From positions 1 through 64,000 of the forward strand of contig CASICI010000010.1 of the NCBI GenBank assembly GCA_949373145.1: 64,000 nt of DNA, in the 5' to 3' direction. The stretch is from an uncultured Phycisphaerales bacterium (lineage in GTDB: Bacteria; Planctomycetota; Phycisphaerae; Phycisphaerales; SM1A02). Below, in pieces: positions 1-9,557 of the stretch. Every line of letters starts with the position of its first letter. Within the stretch, counting starts at the first letter, position 1. The notes under the pieces were generated by a model, which saw only the letters and a program-made list of their open reading frames with translations, searched no databases and was not told where the DNA came from. The position numbers were made by a program, and so were the translations under genes.

Positions 1-75
1 ATGGATGTCGGACATGAACGCACCGTACACTCTTCTCAGCCGGCGGGCGAGAAACACCCATCGCAGGAGACCCCC

Positions 76-918
76 ATGACCCACGGATCAGACAGAAGCG
101 TCGCGGAAGAACGAACCAGACACATTCTCGGCAGACACCGTGCCCTGATCGGGATGATTCATGTTCCAGCGCTGCCCGGGACACCGAGGTCGGCATCGAA
201 TCTCGATGAGATCATCACCCGTGTCTCCGAGGATGCCGAGATTCTCATCAAGTCCGGATTCGACGCCTTGATCATCGAGAACATGCACGATCTCCCCTAC
301 CTCAAGAGAGACGTCGGACCCGAGATCATCGCGTCGATGACTGTGGTCGCCACCACCCTGCGACAGCTGACCGACCGACCGCTCGGCATCCAGATTTTGG
401 CGGGTGCCAACCGGGCCGCACTCGCGACCGCGTTGGCGGCTGACTGCCAGTTCATTCGAGCAGAGGGGTTCGCATTTTCCAGCGTCGCGGACGAAGGACT
501 TCTCGAGACCGCGGATGCCGGTCCCCTGCTGAGATACCGGAAGAACATCGGAGCGGAAGGCATCGCGATATTCGCAGATGCCTGCAAGAAACACAGTGCC
601 CATGCGATCACCGCGGACATCACATTCGATGAGCACGTGGAAACACTCGAATTCATGGGCGCGGATGGTGCCATCGTGACCGGGACGGCCACCGGAAAAC
701 CGGTCAGAACCGATGATCTGAAGATCGCCTCCGACAGCTGCTCGCTTCCGATTCTCGTCGGATCGGGGGTCGACCACGAGTCCGTTGCGAGCCTTCTGAA
801 CGACGCCGATGCGGTGATCGTGGGCAGTGCGACGAAGCAGCACGGCGACTGGAGGCGACCGGTCGATCCGGAAGCGGCCGGAAGAATCGTGCAGGCCGCC
901 CGCACCACGCATCCCTGA
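76..918 (+). CDS. BtpA/SgcQ family protein
   Basis: A 280-residue protein of the BtpA/SgcQ family, a TIM-barrel group. In cyanobacteria BtpA stabilises photosystem I; in other bacteria the role is unknown, and sugar or nucleoside metabolism has been suggested. The family signature is clear: GMIHVPALPGTP near the N-terminus, then FDALIIENMHDLPY, and a C-terminal GSGVDHESV phosphate-binding-like loop followed by VIVGSATKQ. An in-frame ATG exists at position 1, but the ATG at 76 has AGGAG seven bases upstream and fits the family N-terminus, so I chose it. The aminotransferase gene starts 16 bases after its stop, so the two are probably co-transcribed. A photosynthetic role is not expected here. 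Confidence 0.85.
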   Translation: MTHGSDRSVAEERTRHILGRHRALIGMIHVPALPGTPRSASNLDEIITRVSEDAEILIKSGFDALIIENMHDLPYLKRDVGPEIIASMTVVATTLRQLTDRPLGIQILAGANRAALATALAADCQFIRAEGFAFSSVADEGLLETADAGPLLRYRKNIGAEGIAIFADACKKHSAHAITADITFDEHVETLEFMGADGAIVTGTATGKPVRTDDLKIASDSCSLPILVGSGVDHESVASLLNDADAVIVGSATKQHGDWRRPVDPEAAGRIVQAARTTHP

Positions 919-934
919 GAGCTACAATGCGCGA

Positions 935-1801
935 ATGCTCGTCTGGATCAATGGACAAATCAGTCCTCCCGCCGATGCGAAGATCAGCATCTTCGATCGG
1001 GGATTTCTCTACGGAGATGCGGTCTACGAGCTGATTCGATTCTTTCAAGGCTACGGGGTCGAGATGGATCGGCATCGAAGCCGATTCGAACGCAGCCTGC
1101 GAAAGATCGGAATCAAGGGTTTCAATCCAGACGACATGGATGAGATCTGTCGGGCGCTTCTGGAGGAGCTCGGCACCGGTGACGCGACGATCTATCTGCA
1201 GGTGACGCGAGGCGTTCAGATTCCAAGAGCGCACGCACCGACGGAGGATCTCAAGCCCAACGTGATTGCGATCGCCACCGAAGCCTCACCCTTGGACCGG
1301 GACGCCGGACCATCGACGGTACGGACCATCATTCTTCCCGACGAACGACGGGTCCGATGCGACGTCAAGGCGACGAATCTGCTGGTGAACGTCATGGGAA
1401 CGATCGATGCCGCTCGAGCCGGTGCGGACGAACCGATCTACGTGCACGAGGGCATGATCACCGAAACGGCATCGGCCAATCTCTTCATCGTGGAGGGTGA
1501 TCATGTGTTCACACCTCCCCTGGGAGGGCCCAGATCGATTCTTCCCGGAGTGATGAGGGCTCAGACCCTTGAAATCGCATCGGAACTGGGGTTCCCATGG
1601 ATCGAAGAGCGGATCTCGCAAGAGCGTCTCAGCGCCGCTTCCGAGGCGTTCATCACGTCCAGCAAGAGACTGGTGTCCGCCATTACCGAGATTGATGGAC
1701 ATTCCATGGACTCCGAAGTGCCAGGCCCGGTTACGCTTGCGATTCATGAGAAGATGCTGGCGCGCATCGAAGGCGCGATTGCGGAACTCTCGACACACTG
1801 A
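935..1801 (+). CDS. Class IV PLP-dependent aminotransferase (D-amino-acid/branched-chain type)
   Basis: A 288-residue fold-type IV aminotransferase. These enzymes transfer amino groups with pyridoxal phosphate and include D-alanine transaminase, IlvE and aminodeoxychorismate lyase. Seen here: N-terminal VWINGQISPPADAKISIFDRGFLYGDAVYE, the family opening; RCDVKATNLLVNVMG, which carries the Schiff-base lysine in a Dat-like setting; and TETASANLFIV, the cofactor phosphate-binding segment. The CD(V/I)K context resembles D-amino-acid transaminases more than IlvE, but substrate cannot be settled from sequence. Upstream in-frame ATGs extend into BtpA; the start at 935 matches the family N-terminus. 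It is followed 23 bases later by coaX. Confidence 0.87.
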   Translation: MLVWINGQISPPADAKISIFDRGFLYGDAVYELIRFFQGYGVEMDRHRSRFERSLRKIGIKGFNPDDMDEICRALLEELGTGDATIYLQVTRGVQIPRAHAPTEDLKPNVIAIATEASPLDRDAGPSTVRTIILPDERRVRCDVKATNLLVNVMGTIDAARAGADEPIYVHEGMITETASANLFIVEGDHVFTPPLGGPRSILPGVMRAQTLEIASELGFPWIEERISQERLSAASEAFITSSKRLVSAITEIDGHSMDSEVPGPVTLAIHEKMLARIEGAIAELSTH

Positions 1802-1824
1802 CCCCACTGAAAGGCTCTTGGCGC

Positions 1825-2613
1825 ATGACCATGCTGGAACTCGTCGCGATATCGGTTGGAAATTCGCGTGTACATGTCGGTCATTTCATCGGTGATGAGA
1901 TGAACGAGAACGTGGATCTCGTTCATGACGACATGACCCAGATGGTCGAAGTGGTCTCCAGAATGTGGAAGGCCAGCGAGAAGGCCGAACGCAGAGCGGT
2001 CGTGGTGGCCTCCGTGAACGATGAAGTCGCCAGCAGAATCACTTCCATGCTGGAAGACCAGCTTGGTGAAGAGGTCTACATGGTCGGAGAGGATCTGCCG
2101 ATTCCCCTCAAAATCTCTCTCGATCCCGAAGCGATTCCGGGAACCGACAGACTCCTGTGCGCCGCGGCAGCCTGGGAAGTTCTTGAACAAGCATGCATCA
2201 TCGTCAACGCCGGCACGGCGATCACCATCGACTTCGTCGATGGCAAAGGCGTCTTTCATGGCGGTACGATCGCACCAGGCGTGCAGATGCAGCTTGATTC
2301 CATGACCAATGGAACCGAAGCACTTCCTCCCATCGACTTCAGGCGTCCCGAGGGTGAACCCTTCGGTCGAAACACGGCCGATGCGATGCTGCGAGGCGCC
2401 TACCACGGTGCACGCGGGCTCACCTGGCGCGTCGTCGAGGAATATGCGCGTTCGTACGAAGCATTCCCCCTCGTGATCGCGACCGGTGGCGACGCACAGG
2501 TTCTCTACGGAGATGACGAACTGATCAATCGGATCAGCGACGATCTCGAATTGCGAGGCATCGTACTGACCGCGCGAAATGCTCTGATCGAATCAGCCGA
2601 ACTGGAAGAATGA
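1825..2613 (+). CDS. coaX: Type III pantothenate kinase
   Basis: A 262-residue CoaX kinase, which phosphorylates pantothenate in the first step of coenzyme A synthesis; unlike types I and II it belongs to the ASKHA actin-like ATPase fold. Visible signatures are the N-terminal ISVGNSRVHVG phosphate-binding loop (usually DxGNTxxxxG, so the first Asp is replaced by Ser), PGTDRLLCAAAA, IIVNAGTAITIDFV (usually DxGTAxTxD), GGTIAPGVQ, RNTADAMLRGA and a late ATGGDA. Length is usual for the family. The acidic residues are partly replaced (S for D near residue 7, N for D in VNAGTA), which deserves a check of activity. The stop overlaps the start of the next gene (ATGA), implying translational coupling. 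Confidence 0.88.
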   Translation: MTMLELVAISVGNSRVHVGHFIGDEMNENVDLVHDDMTQMVEVVSRMWKASEKAERRAVVVASVNDEVASRITSMLEDQLGEEVYMVGEDLPIPLKISLDPEAIPGTDRLLCAAAAWEVLEQACIIVNAGTAITIDFVDGKGVFHGGTIAPGVQMQLDSMTNGTEALPPIDFRRPEGEPFGRNTADAMLRGAYHGARGLTWRVVEEYARSYEAFPLVIATGGDAQVLYGDDELINRISDDLELRGIVLTARNALIESAELEE

Positions 2614-3602
2614 TTCCATCGCAGCGGGACCAATTCGAATGCAGGGCATGGTGGGCCACCGCACCTCTTTCCGGGGCGATCGGAATCTGCCATCTGAATG
2701 GAGCGCTCGATCCGGCGTTCAGCGCACTTGGAATCAAGCCGCTTGAAGTCGGTGCGACCAGAGTCGTCGACATCGCGGGAATCGACGAAGGTGTGATCGC
2801 GAGACCGGGCGAGCAGTCCGCCTTGTTGATGCCGCATGGCGGACCGAGAGTGCGCCAACTGATCTCACGACACCTGGAAGCCTCCGGCCTGACGTTCGTC
2901 GATCCAGCCGATTCGAATGCCACGTCACGCTGGCCGGAGGCGAGAACTCCGATCGAGGCATGCATGCTCGATGCCCTGTCCGTCACGGAAAGTCCGCGTG
3001 CGGTGGAGCTCCTTCTCGATCAGCCCCGGCGACATCGAGATGAGACGCTCACCCCGAAACACACCCGGCAGTCCGATCCCAGAAGACATCTCATCACTCC
3101 ACCTCTGATCGTCATCACAGGCCGCCCGAACGTCGGCAAGAGCACGTTGCTCAACAGACTGGCCGACACGGAAGTGGCGATCACCGCGGATCTGGAGGGG
3201 ACCACCCGGGATGCCGTTGCCGCACGACTGATCCTCGATGGCATGGCGTGTGATGTCGTCGATCTTCCGGGCCTGCGCGAAAGCGATGATCCGATCGAAC
3301 GCAGAGCGATCGTGCTTTCCTCGAGGTTTCTGGAGGACAGTGACCTCCTGATCTCCCTCATTGATCATGAACGAGGTGTCCCGGAGACACTGAAAAAGAG
3401 ACCTGATCTGATTGTCCGAAACAAATCGGATCTCGGCGGTGCGGCTCCGCGATCGACGGCCGATCTCGAGATCAGTGCGACCACGGGTGACGGCATCGAA
3501 CGACTGGCGGTACTGATCAGGAAGAGCCTCGTTCCAGATGAACTTCTGGAAAACGAAGCGCCGTGGTCATTTCATGAGGAACTCGAGAGCGGTCGCGATT
3601 AG
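2610..3602 (+). CDS. Short MnmE/TrmE-like GTPase
   Basis: A 330-residue GTPase. Residues about 1-110 resemble the MnmE N-terminal tetrahydrofolate-binding domain region. The G domain follows: GRPNVGKSTLLN (G1) near residue 172, EGTTRD (G2/K-loop type, with the potassium-selective feature of MnmE), DLPGLRES (G3, usually DTAGLR) and RNKSDL (G4). MnmE modifies U34 of some tRNAs with MnmG. This protein is about 120 residues shorter than MnmE and shows no terminal C(I/L)GK motif, which carries the cysteine needed for modification, and no long helical domain around the G domain. It may be a divergent paralogue rather than functional MnmE. It overlaps coaX by 4 bases and converges on fabI. Confidence 0.75.
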   Translation: MIPSQRDQFECRAWWATAPLSGAIGICHLNGALDPAFSALGIKPLEVGATRVVDIAGIDEGVIARPGEQSALLMPHGGPRVRQLISRHLEASGLTFVDPADSNATSRWPEARTPIEACMLDALSVTESPRAVELLLDQPRRHRDETLTPKHTRQSDPRRHLITPPLIVITGRPNVGKSTLLNRLADTEVAITADLEGTTRDAVAARLILDGMACDVVDLPGLRESDDPIERRAIVLSSRFLEDSDLLISLIDHERGVPETLKKRPDLIVRNKSDLGGAAPRSTADLEISATTGDGIERLAVLIRKSLVPDELLENEAPWSFHEELESGRD

Positions 3603-4378
3603 AGACCGACGATCGAGTACCCACTGTCGACGTAGATGACCTGCCCGGTGATTCCGGATGAATGCTTGCTCAGAAGCCAGGTCGCGGTCTCACCGACGTC
3701 ACCGCCGGTGATGTTTCGGTGCAGAGGCGCTTTCTTCTCGACCCAGTCGAGAATCTCCGCGAAACCACCGACCGCCATCGAACTCATGGTCCGAAGAGGG
3801 CCACCTGAAATCACGTTCATCCTGATGTCGCGAGCGCCGAGTTCGAGAGCGAGATAGCGATTGGTCGCTTCGAGAGCCGCCTTGGCGACACCCATCACGT
3901 TGTACCCGGGCACCGCTTTTTCGGCACCGTAATAACTCATCGCGACCATGGAACCGCCCTCGGTCATGACGTCGGCGGCACGGTTCGCCATCGCGGCGTA
4001 GGTGTATGCGGAGATGTCCATCGCCTGGGAGAAGACATCGCGCGGAGTTGCCGTGAATTTTCCAACCTGGAGCCAGTCCTTGTCCGCGAATGCGATCGAG
4101 TGAACCAGAAAGTCGATCGTGCCGAACTCGCTCTTGATTTCCTGGAAGAGGGCATCAAGTTCATCATCACTGGAGGCATCCAGAGGTCGAAGCCATGGAG
4201 AGTCGATTCCGAGGTTGGAAATCGCCTTGGCGCATCGTCGCTCCATCTTCTCACCGGGAAGGTGAGTGAAGAGACATTCCGCGCCTTCGCGGACGAGACT
4301 CTCGGCGATCGAATATGCGAAGGATCTGTCATTCGCGATTCCAACGATCAGACCACGCTTACCATCCATCATGCCCAT
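3599..4378 (-). CDS. fabI: Enoyl-[acyl-carrier-protein] reductase (NADH), FabI type
   Basis: A 259-residue short-chain dehydrogenase of the FabI group, which reduces trans-2-enoyl-ACP in the last step of each fatty-acid elongation cycle. It has the FabI-type N-terminus GKRGLIVGIANDRSFAYSIAE (nucleotide-binding loop with the long GxxxxxSxxxxI spacing), DFLVHSIAFA in the centre, and the catalytic pair as YNVMGVAK (Tyr about 159, Lys about 166), matching FabI's Y-x6-K. The C-terminus GITGQVIYVDSGYSIVG is also typical. Length is normal. GGAGAAG lies five bases before the ATG at 4378. The last four bases overlap the convergent GTPase gene, so both stops share sequence. It is the target class for triclosan, though sensitivity cannot be read from sequence. 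Confidence 0.95.
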   Translation of the reverse strand: MGMMDGKRGLIVGIANDRSFAYSIAESLVREGAECLFTHLPGEKMERRCAKAISNLGIDSPWLRPLDASSDDELDALFQEIKSEFGTIDFLVHSIAFADKDWLQVGKFTATPRDVFSQAMDISAYTYAAMANRAADVMTEGGSMVAMSYYGAEKAVPGYNVMGVAKAALEATNRYLALELGARDIRMNVISGGPLRTMSSMAVGGFAEILDWVEKKAPLHRNITGGDVGETATWLLSKHSSGITGQVIYVDSGYSIVGL

Positions 4379-4508
4379 GAGATCTTCTCCATAAAAAGCG
4401 GACCGGGTCGCCCGAGTTCGGTCCCGAGCAGTGCTAAGGGTATCCGAGATCAGCCTGAGAGGCTCTGAAACGATCCTGCTTGGCGATTATCCAACTTCTC
4501 AGAGGCCC

Positions 4509-4537
4509 AAGACATCCAGCGATTCTCGCGATACAAT
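4509..4537 (+). promoter_or_regulatory. Candidate sigma-70 promoter of tRNA-Arg
   Basis: AAGACA at 4509-4514 and TACAAT at 4532-4537 are separated by 17 bases, which is the ideal spacing. The -10 box ends 11 bases before the mature tRNA 5' end, so the primary transcript would carry only a few leader bases. The match is by eye to the general bacterial consensus. Confidence 0.5.
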
Positions 4538-4548
4538 GTCGGTCCGAC

Positions 4549-4622
<74 letters not shown>

Positions 4623-4632
4623 CTGAAAAGAA

Positions 4633-4666
4633 AACCCCGCGGCATCCTGCATGATGCCGCGGGGTT
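4633..4666. terminator. Bidirectional intrinsic terminator
   Basis: A perfect 14-bp stem, AACCCCGCGGCATC with GATGCCGCGGGGTT, closes a 6-base loop. It sits 10 bases after tRNA-Arg and 44 bases after the stop of the convergent secreted-protein gene. On the minus strand it is followed by a T-rich run (TTTTCTTTT), on the plus strand by CTTTC, so it probably serves both transcripts, better for the minus strand. Confidence 0.85.
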
Positions 4667-4710
4667 CTTTCATGTTCCATGAATGCCGTCTGAAATCGAG
4701 CCCCTTCGGA

Positions 4711-5496
4711 TCAGGGACAAGGACCCCAGAAGGAAAGAATTTCAGTGAGATCGGCGCCGTTCACGCGACCGTCCCCGTTCAGGTCGGCCCCGGAACCGGG
4801 AGGATCGACTCGCAGTCCCCAGAATCCGAGAATCACCGACAGGTCTCCCCCGTCGACTGTTCCGTTTCCATCGAGGTCTTGAGGGCACAGCTCGACGACT
4901 TCGATGTCGTACACGAATTCAAGAACCGGAGCCGCACCCGCGTTGTTGTCCAGGTAGGTGAGGGTCGTACCGGGCTTGTAGGCGACGACTGCGATGTACG
5001 ACTGCTGGGGATTGGTCTCGAAAGGACCTTTCGGGATGTCGAAGTTGAATCCGGGCACCGAGGGCCAGGTGATGTTGACCTGTTGGTCGGGGGCATTGAG
5101 CACCTGAAAGAGAAAAGCAGAGGACAGAAAGTCATCTTGTGCGAATTCAACGAGGAGGACGCCTGATCCAAACAGACCGGTCGAAGCGAATCGATCACCG
5201 CTCATGCTTATCGAGAGCAGCTCGCCACCGTTCGGCGTTTCCGGATAGGGATACAACCAGATTCCCATGGAACGATACTGCACACACGCTCCGGCGGAGG
5301 TGGTTCCGCAGTTGCTTGTCTGGACAAAGCCCTCTCCGGGCAGGAAGAAGTCGGGAACACAGCAGCCGGAGGCATAGACCAGTCCGGATTCCCCCTGGAC
5401 GTGCTCCACGGTGACGGAGACTTCTTCCGCGAGGGTGGTCGCCCCGAAGAGTGATGATGCGAGAAGACTGACGGCAGTGAGTGAACTGAATTTCAT
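4711..5496 (-). CDS. Secreted protein with C-terminal dockerin-like repeats
   Basis: A roughly 261-residue exported protein of unknown function. The start at 5496 gives a clean signal peptide (MKFSSLTAVSLLASSLFG then AEE); an ATG 42 bases further upstream would bury it. The mature part has a cysteine-containing segment near the N-terminus (SGCCVPDF, QTSNCGTTSAGAC) and a beta-rich region. The C-terminus carries two dockerin-type calcium-binding repeats, DLDGNGTVDGGDLSVILGFWG and ADLNGDGRVNGADLTEILSFWG, and ends in PCP. Such paired repeats end many secreted Phycisphaerae proteins, and their partner is unknown. It ends just before the shared terminator. No enzyme signature was recognised. Confidence 0.75.
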   Translation of the reverse strand: MKFSSLTAVSLLASSLFGATTLAEEVSVTVEHVQGESGLVYASGCCVPDFFLPGEGFVQTSNCGTTSAGACVQYRSMGIWLYPYPETPNGGELLSISMSGDRFASTGLFGSGVLLVEFAQDDFLSSAFLFQVLNAPDQQVNITWPSVPGFNFDIPKGPFETNPQQSYIAVVAYKPGTTLTYLDNNAGAAPVLEFVYDIEVVELCPQDLDGNGTVDGGDLSVILGFWGLRVDPPGSGADLNGDGRVNGADLTEILSFWGPCP

Positions 5497-5598
5497 GAGA
5501 CCAAGTGTGCGCTGATCGGACCTCGAATGGAAGACCAAAACAGGAAAGACGAGAGAGAATTCAGAAAAGGGTCTTCTATTGTCGTGAGCTTGAGATGA

Positions 5599-7361
5599 TC
5601 ATTCGCAGGAATCATTCGAAAATGCGGTCTGGACCGCACGAATTCGAACGATTTCATCCATGAAGATCTCGACCAGTTCAGGATCGAAATGCTTGCCGGA
5701 AAGATCCTGAATCTCCGCCAGCACGCGTTCCTCAGGCCAGGCGTTCTTGTAGGAACGCGATGACGAGAGTGCATCGAAGACGTCGGCGAGTGCCACGATT
5801 CTCGCCTCGATGGGGATGTCCTCACCACTCAGACCCCGCTGTTCAGGAATCTCCGAAGAACGATTCCGCCAGAGTTCCTCGCTGACTTCTCCCGGGATAC
5901 CCGGAGCCGTCCCAGCGCTCGTGATGATGCAGCGCCACCACATGGGACACTTCATCGAACTCGGTCTGCACTCCGGTGCCCTGACAGAGGATAGGCACCG
6001 ATCAACGTGTGCCGTTGAACCATGCCGGTACTCGTCGGGCTCGAGCGCACCGGGCTTCTTCAGGATCGAATCAGGGATGCCGATCTTTCCGACGTCGTGA
6101 AGCATCGCGGCGATCGAGAGACGGTCACGCTGCCGCGCCATCTCCACGCGCCCGAACCCTCGACGATTCGCCCAGGCTTCGAACAGTATCCGGGAGTATC
6201 CGGCGACACGATTCACGTGCGCACCGGTCTCCTCAGGATCGTGGGTCTCAGCCATCGCGATCATGCGCATGATCAAGGAACGGGTGAGATTCGCACGCTC
6301 GAGCGCCAGGCTGGCCATCGAAGCGAAATTGCGGATGATCTTGATGTCATCGTTGTCGAATCGCGCCTTGGGCTCACCGGACGACGTGCTGGGGTTGGCC
6401 AGTTGCAGCACTCCAAGGGGATCACCGGTCGGCGTGCTCAACTGGATAGACCAGCATCGCACGGGTTCGGTACCCCGTCCGCTCATCGAAGGACGTCAGG
6501 AAACGGAAACCCAGCGTCCTTGGGGATCTGATAGACGTCATCGACGTTGATGAAGTGCTCCGGTCAGGCTGACGCGGCCGGAAATCGAATTCGCCGACAA
6601 GGGGAATTCGAAGCCCCCCGGCGATCGATCCGCTCGCGCGCCCCTCCTCGTTCAGCGCATCATTCTGCCGATAGCGAACCACGAGATCTCTCATGATCCC
6701 GAGTGAGGATCGCACCCGACTCGGCATGAACCAGGCGGCGCGCCTCGGAAAGAATGTGATCCATGAGAATATTGAGATCCTGGATCTCACTGAGTTCGAC
6801 GCCCACTTTTCCGATGGTTTCAAGTCGGGTCCCTTGCAGATCGACCTTGTCTCGCAAGGCATCCACTGATTGACGAAACATGCTGTTGAGTTCCTGCAGC
6901 TCGGTGTTTCGAGCACGAAGCTGCTGGGAGACCTGCAATGTTCGCGAGGAATTCACATCTCGATCACGGAGTGCGAGAAAACGACGTGCATGCCTGGCGA
7001 GTGATGCAAGAAACTCGAGGGGTTCTGGGCAGGTGTCGAAACAATCAGCCGCACCGAGATCGTAGATGGCCTTTCGGACCGAAGGTTCCGCCGGAACGCC
7101 TCCGACGAGAAACGGTATCACCCCGAGCATCTCGACCAGCCCGGGGGTGAGCGAACGAGCGGACTCGATTCCATTGAAGAGGAACAGGACCACACTTGGA
7201 TTGAAACTGTTGACGACGGATGACATGCGCGTCTGGTCACCAAGATGTTCCAGCTCGAAGTCGGCGGTGTGGTTCTCGGGCAGACAGGCGACCAGATCCT
7301 CGAATTGAGGAGTGTCGGAAATGACGAGGACTCGGAGAGTCGAGGCGGAAGAGAGGGACAT
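5599..7361 (-). pseudogene. Degenerate receiver-GAF-HD-GYP protein, multiply frameshifted
   Basis: One gene broken into several frames. From 7361 the first part reads as a receiver-like domain that lacks the phospho-acceptor aspartate (VVLFLFNG where an acidic D is usual), then a coiled coil and the start of a GAF domain. The frame changes near 6710, again around 6580-6520, and near 6450, with GAF text continuing (FLTSFDERTGYRT, PTGDPLGVLQLANP). An HD-GYP domain follows: AMLHDVGKIGIPD is in one frame, QRHTLIGA in a second, HHHERWDGSGYPG in a third (near 5900), and SGEDIPIEARIVALADVFDAL back in the first. HD-GYP enzymes degrade cyclic-di-GMP. All catalytic motifs survive across frames, so sequencing indels are at least as likely as true decay. 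Confidence 0.7.
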
Positions 7362-7399
7362 GGGATCGATTCTAGACCGAAGAACGCTCTCTGAAAAAC

Positions 7400-8267
7400 T
7401 CAGGGGGCCAAAACCCAGTCAGGAGCGTCTGCACGGTCGGACCACCGTCGCATGTCATCCATCTCCTCGAGGGTGAGGCTGTCCACCGCACCGTCGACGG
7501 TTGCCACGATCGAACTTCCACCCCAGCGTCCGGAGACGTTGCCGAAGGAAGCCGCGTCATCCTCGTCGTACGCATCCTGCCAACGCCGGGATGAGAACGT
7601 GGGACTGGAGACTCGGAAGTAACCTTCGGAATTCGAGCCTGCTCCACTTCGAGAAGAGGAGGAAAACGATGAGTTTCGATGGGTTTTTGATGGTGCTTAT
7701 GCGGTCGGAATGAATTCGGCCGAGCAATTGAGTGAGTGTGGGATTGAAACATCCATCATTCTCATCTCCACCCATCCAGGTGCTGTTGAGCCCGAGAGAG
7801 GGTGATACCGAGACCGCATAGAGATAGTCATCCGGACTTTGGTCACGCATCTGGTTGAGAACGGCTTTTTGTTCGTTCACGTAGATGACGTCGAAATTGT
7901 TGTCGAGATAGGGCGCGAGTCGCAAGGGATACCGCCGCCCCGCAACGGGCCAGCCCGATTCGGTCAGCTCGGGAGTGACTTTCACGCCCTCGGGGGTGTA
8001 GTAGGTCAGGTCGGCTTTGTAGCCGGGAAGGATTCGCCCGTTGTTGTCGAAGGCGTAGGCTGTCCAGGCCGTGATCGCCTGACGTGCACCGTTGCGCTCC
8101 GTGACTTCATGAGCCTTGCGCGCCACGGAACCGGCGACGGGAATGATGATTCCCATCAACACGGCGATCACCGACAGGACCAGCAGAAGTTCCAGGACCG
8201 TGAAGCCCTTGGAAGTACTGGGAACGTGCTGTCGTGGTGATGTGTTCAAACGAGTGTGTCGAGGCAT
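7400..8267 (-). CDS. Prepilin-type (pseudopilin) protein, frameshifted
   Basis: A type II secretion/type IV pilin-like protein. The prepilin peptidase site is GFTVLELLLVLSVIAVLMG (cleavage after Gly, Glu at +5), followed by the usual helical stretch and a long globular domain with YYTPEGVKV and DYLYAVSVSPS. Around 7650 the frame changes: the protein reads to FLLFSKW in one frame and continues as SNSEGYFRVSSPTFSSRRWQ and DDAASFGNVSGRWGGSS in another, ending at 7400. The alternate-frame reading is family-like (a DUF1559-like pilin ending), so one indel separates the parts. The start at 8267 gives a short leader; no good ribosome site is seen. It lies 38 bases upstream of the HD-GYP gene on the same strand. 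Confidence 0.72.
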
Positions 8268-8495
8268 GTTTGTGAACCGAAGGAGTGAAGCCTGTAAAGA
8301 ATACGTCTTCGATGAATTCAAATGGTGACTTTAGAGACAGAAACTTGAAGTTGAGACTCATTCTCAATAATATGTCGTACTTCTACAGTTTTCTGTTCCA
8401 AGCAGGAATTCCGCCTCTAGGCTGGTACGTATCAAGGTGCATCAAGCCTGAAACCGGGTTTACAGCACGTCACGAACAAGGATTGAACCAGTTCC

Positions 8496-9533
8496 ATGAA
8501 CCGATTTCAGACATTTCAATTGCTTACTCTGTCAGCAGTCGCGGCGCTCGGATCGACCGCATCTTCGTCATATGCGCAGGAGTCGATCGAAATCGACATC
8601 CCATCACCCTCCTGGGATCGGTGGATGTACCCATTCAATGGGACGCCTGGATTCCGTCCCGCGGGTTCGACATTCGCATTCTGGACGGAAAGCGTCGACG
8701 ACCCCACGGAAAACAGACTCGGGCAGGTCGTGTTCGGCTTCGACACCAGCAGCCAGCTGGCTCCGGGACAGACGGCGGGCATGCGAGTCACCTCGGCGAC
8801 GGTGACATTGCAGCAGTCGAATGAAGGCGTTGTCTACGATTCGACGACGGATCCCGTGGAATCGATGCTGGACCTGGACAACCCCGATCGCATCGAAGAT
8901 GCCGACGCAGGGCAGCCCATCGAACTGTTCGGGGTTCAGTACAGAAATGGATGGACCTCGACGACCTTCCCTGAAAACGGACCGTTCGGCGACTTGGACG
9001 CCCAGCCATCACGCAACGTCTACGCCGCGGCGTTTCGAGATGGTGAATTGACGGACATTGTGAATCAGATCAAAGAGGCCTGGACACCCAGTCCCTTCGC
9101 CGTGAGCCAGGTGGACTCATTGAACGAGGGCGTGGTGATACCGCTTGACAGTGTTCACACGTTCACCATCGACGTCGATGACGAGGACATTCAGCTGTAC
9201 CTGCTCGATGGTCTGGATTCGGGAGAACTTGAATTCGCACTGGCATCGATGATCCAGGTTTCCGGGCCCGAAGGAACCTTCCCGAACTTCTACATGAAGG
9301 AAAACGCCCTGGTGGAATTCGGAGTCACTTCGGCAGCCACCTTGAAGCTCACTCTCGAAGAGGACACCACGGGGAATCCCTGTGATTTCGACCAGGATGG
9401 TGTCGTCGGAGGAGCAGATCTCGCCCGGTTGCTGGGAAAATGGGGAAGTTCGGATCCTGAAACCGACCTCGACGACGACGGCCAGATCGGCGGCTCGGAC
9501 CTCGCGATTCTTCTGGGATGCTGGGGGAAGTGA
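8496..9533 (+). CDS. Secreted protein with C-terminal dockerin-like repeats
   Basis: A 345-residue exported protein of unknown function. The signal peptide runs MNRFQTFQLLTLSAVAALGSTASSSYA, with cleavage expected before QESIE. The mature region is beta-rich, of the kind seen in DNRLR-type or carbohydrate-binding-like domains (DRWMYPFNGTPGFRP, GQVVFGFDTSSQLAPGQ). Two dockerin-type repeats form the C-terminus: DFDQDGVVGGADLARLLGKWG and DLDDDGQIGGSDLAILLGCWG. AAGGA lies about 11 bases before the ATG. The gene converges on the small sigma-region-4 gene 24 bases on; a 6-bp hairpin (GACACC-GTC-GGTGTC) at the junction could stop transcription but has no T-tract. Confidence 0.75.
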   Translation: MNRFQTFQLLTLSAVAALGSTASSSYAQESIEIDIPSPSWDRWMYPFNGTPGFRPAGSTFAFWTESVDDPTENRLGQVVFGFDTSSQLAPGQTAGMRVTSATVTLQQSNEGVVYDSTTDPVESMLDLDNPDRIEDADAGQPIELFGVQYRNGWTSTTFPENGPFGDLDAQPSRNVYAAAFRDGELTDIVNQIKEAWTPSPFAVSQVDSLNEGVVIPLDSVHTFTIDVDDEDIQLYLLDGLDSGELEFALASMIQVSGPEGTFPNFYMKENALVEFGVTSAATLKLTLEEDTTGNPCDFDQDGVVGGADLARLLGKWGSSDPETDLDDDGQIGGSDLAILLGCWGK

Positions 9534-9557
9534 CACCGTCGGTGTCGACGACGCGAT

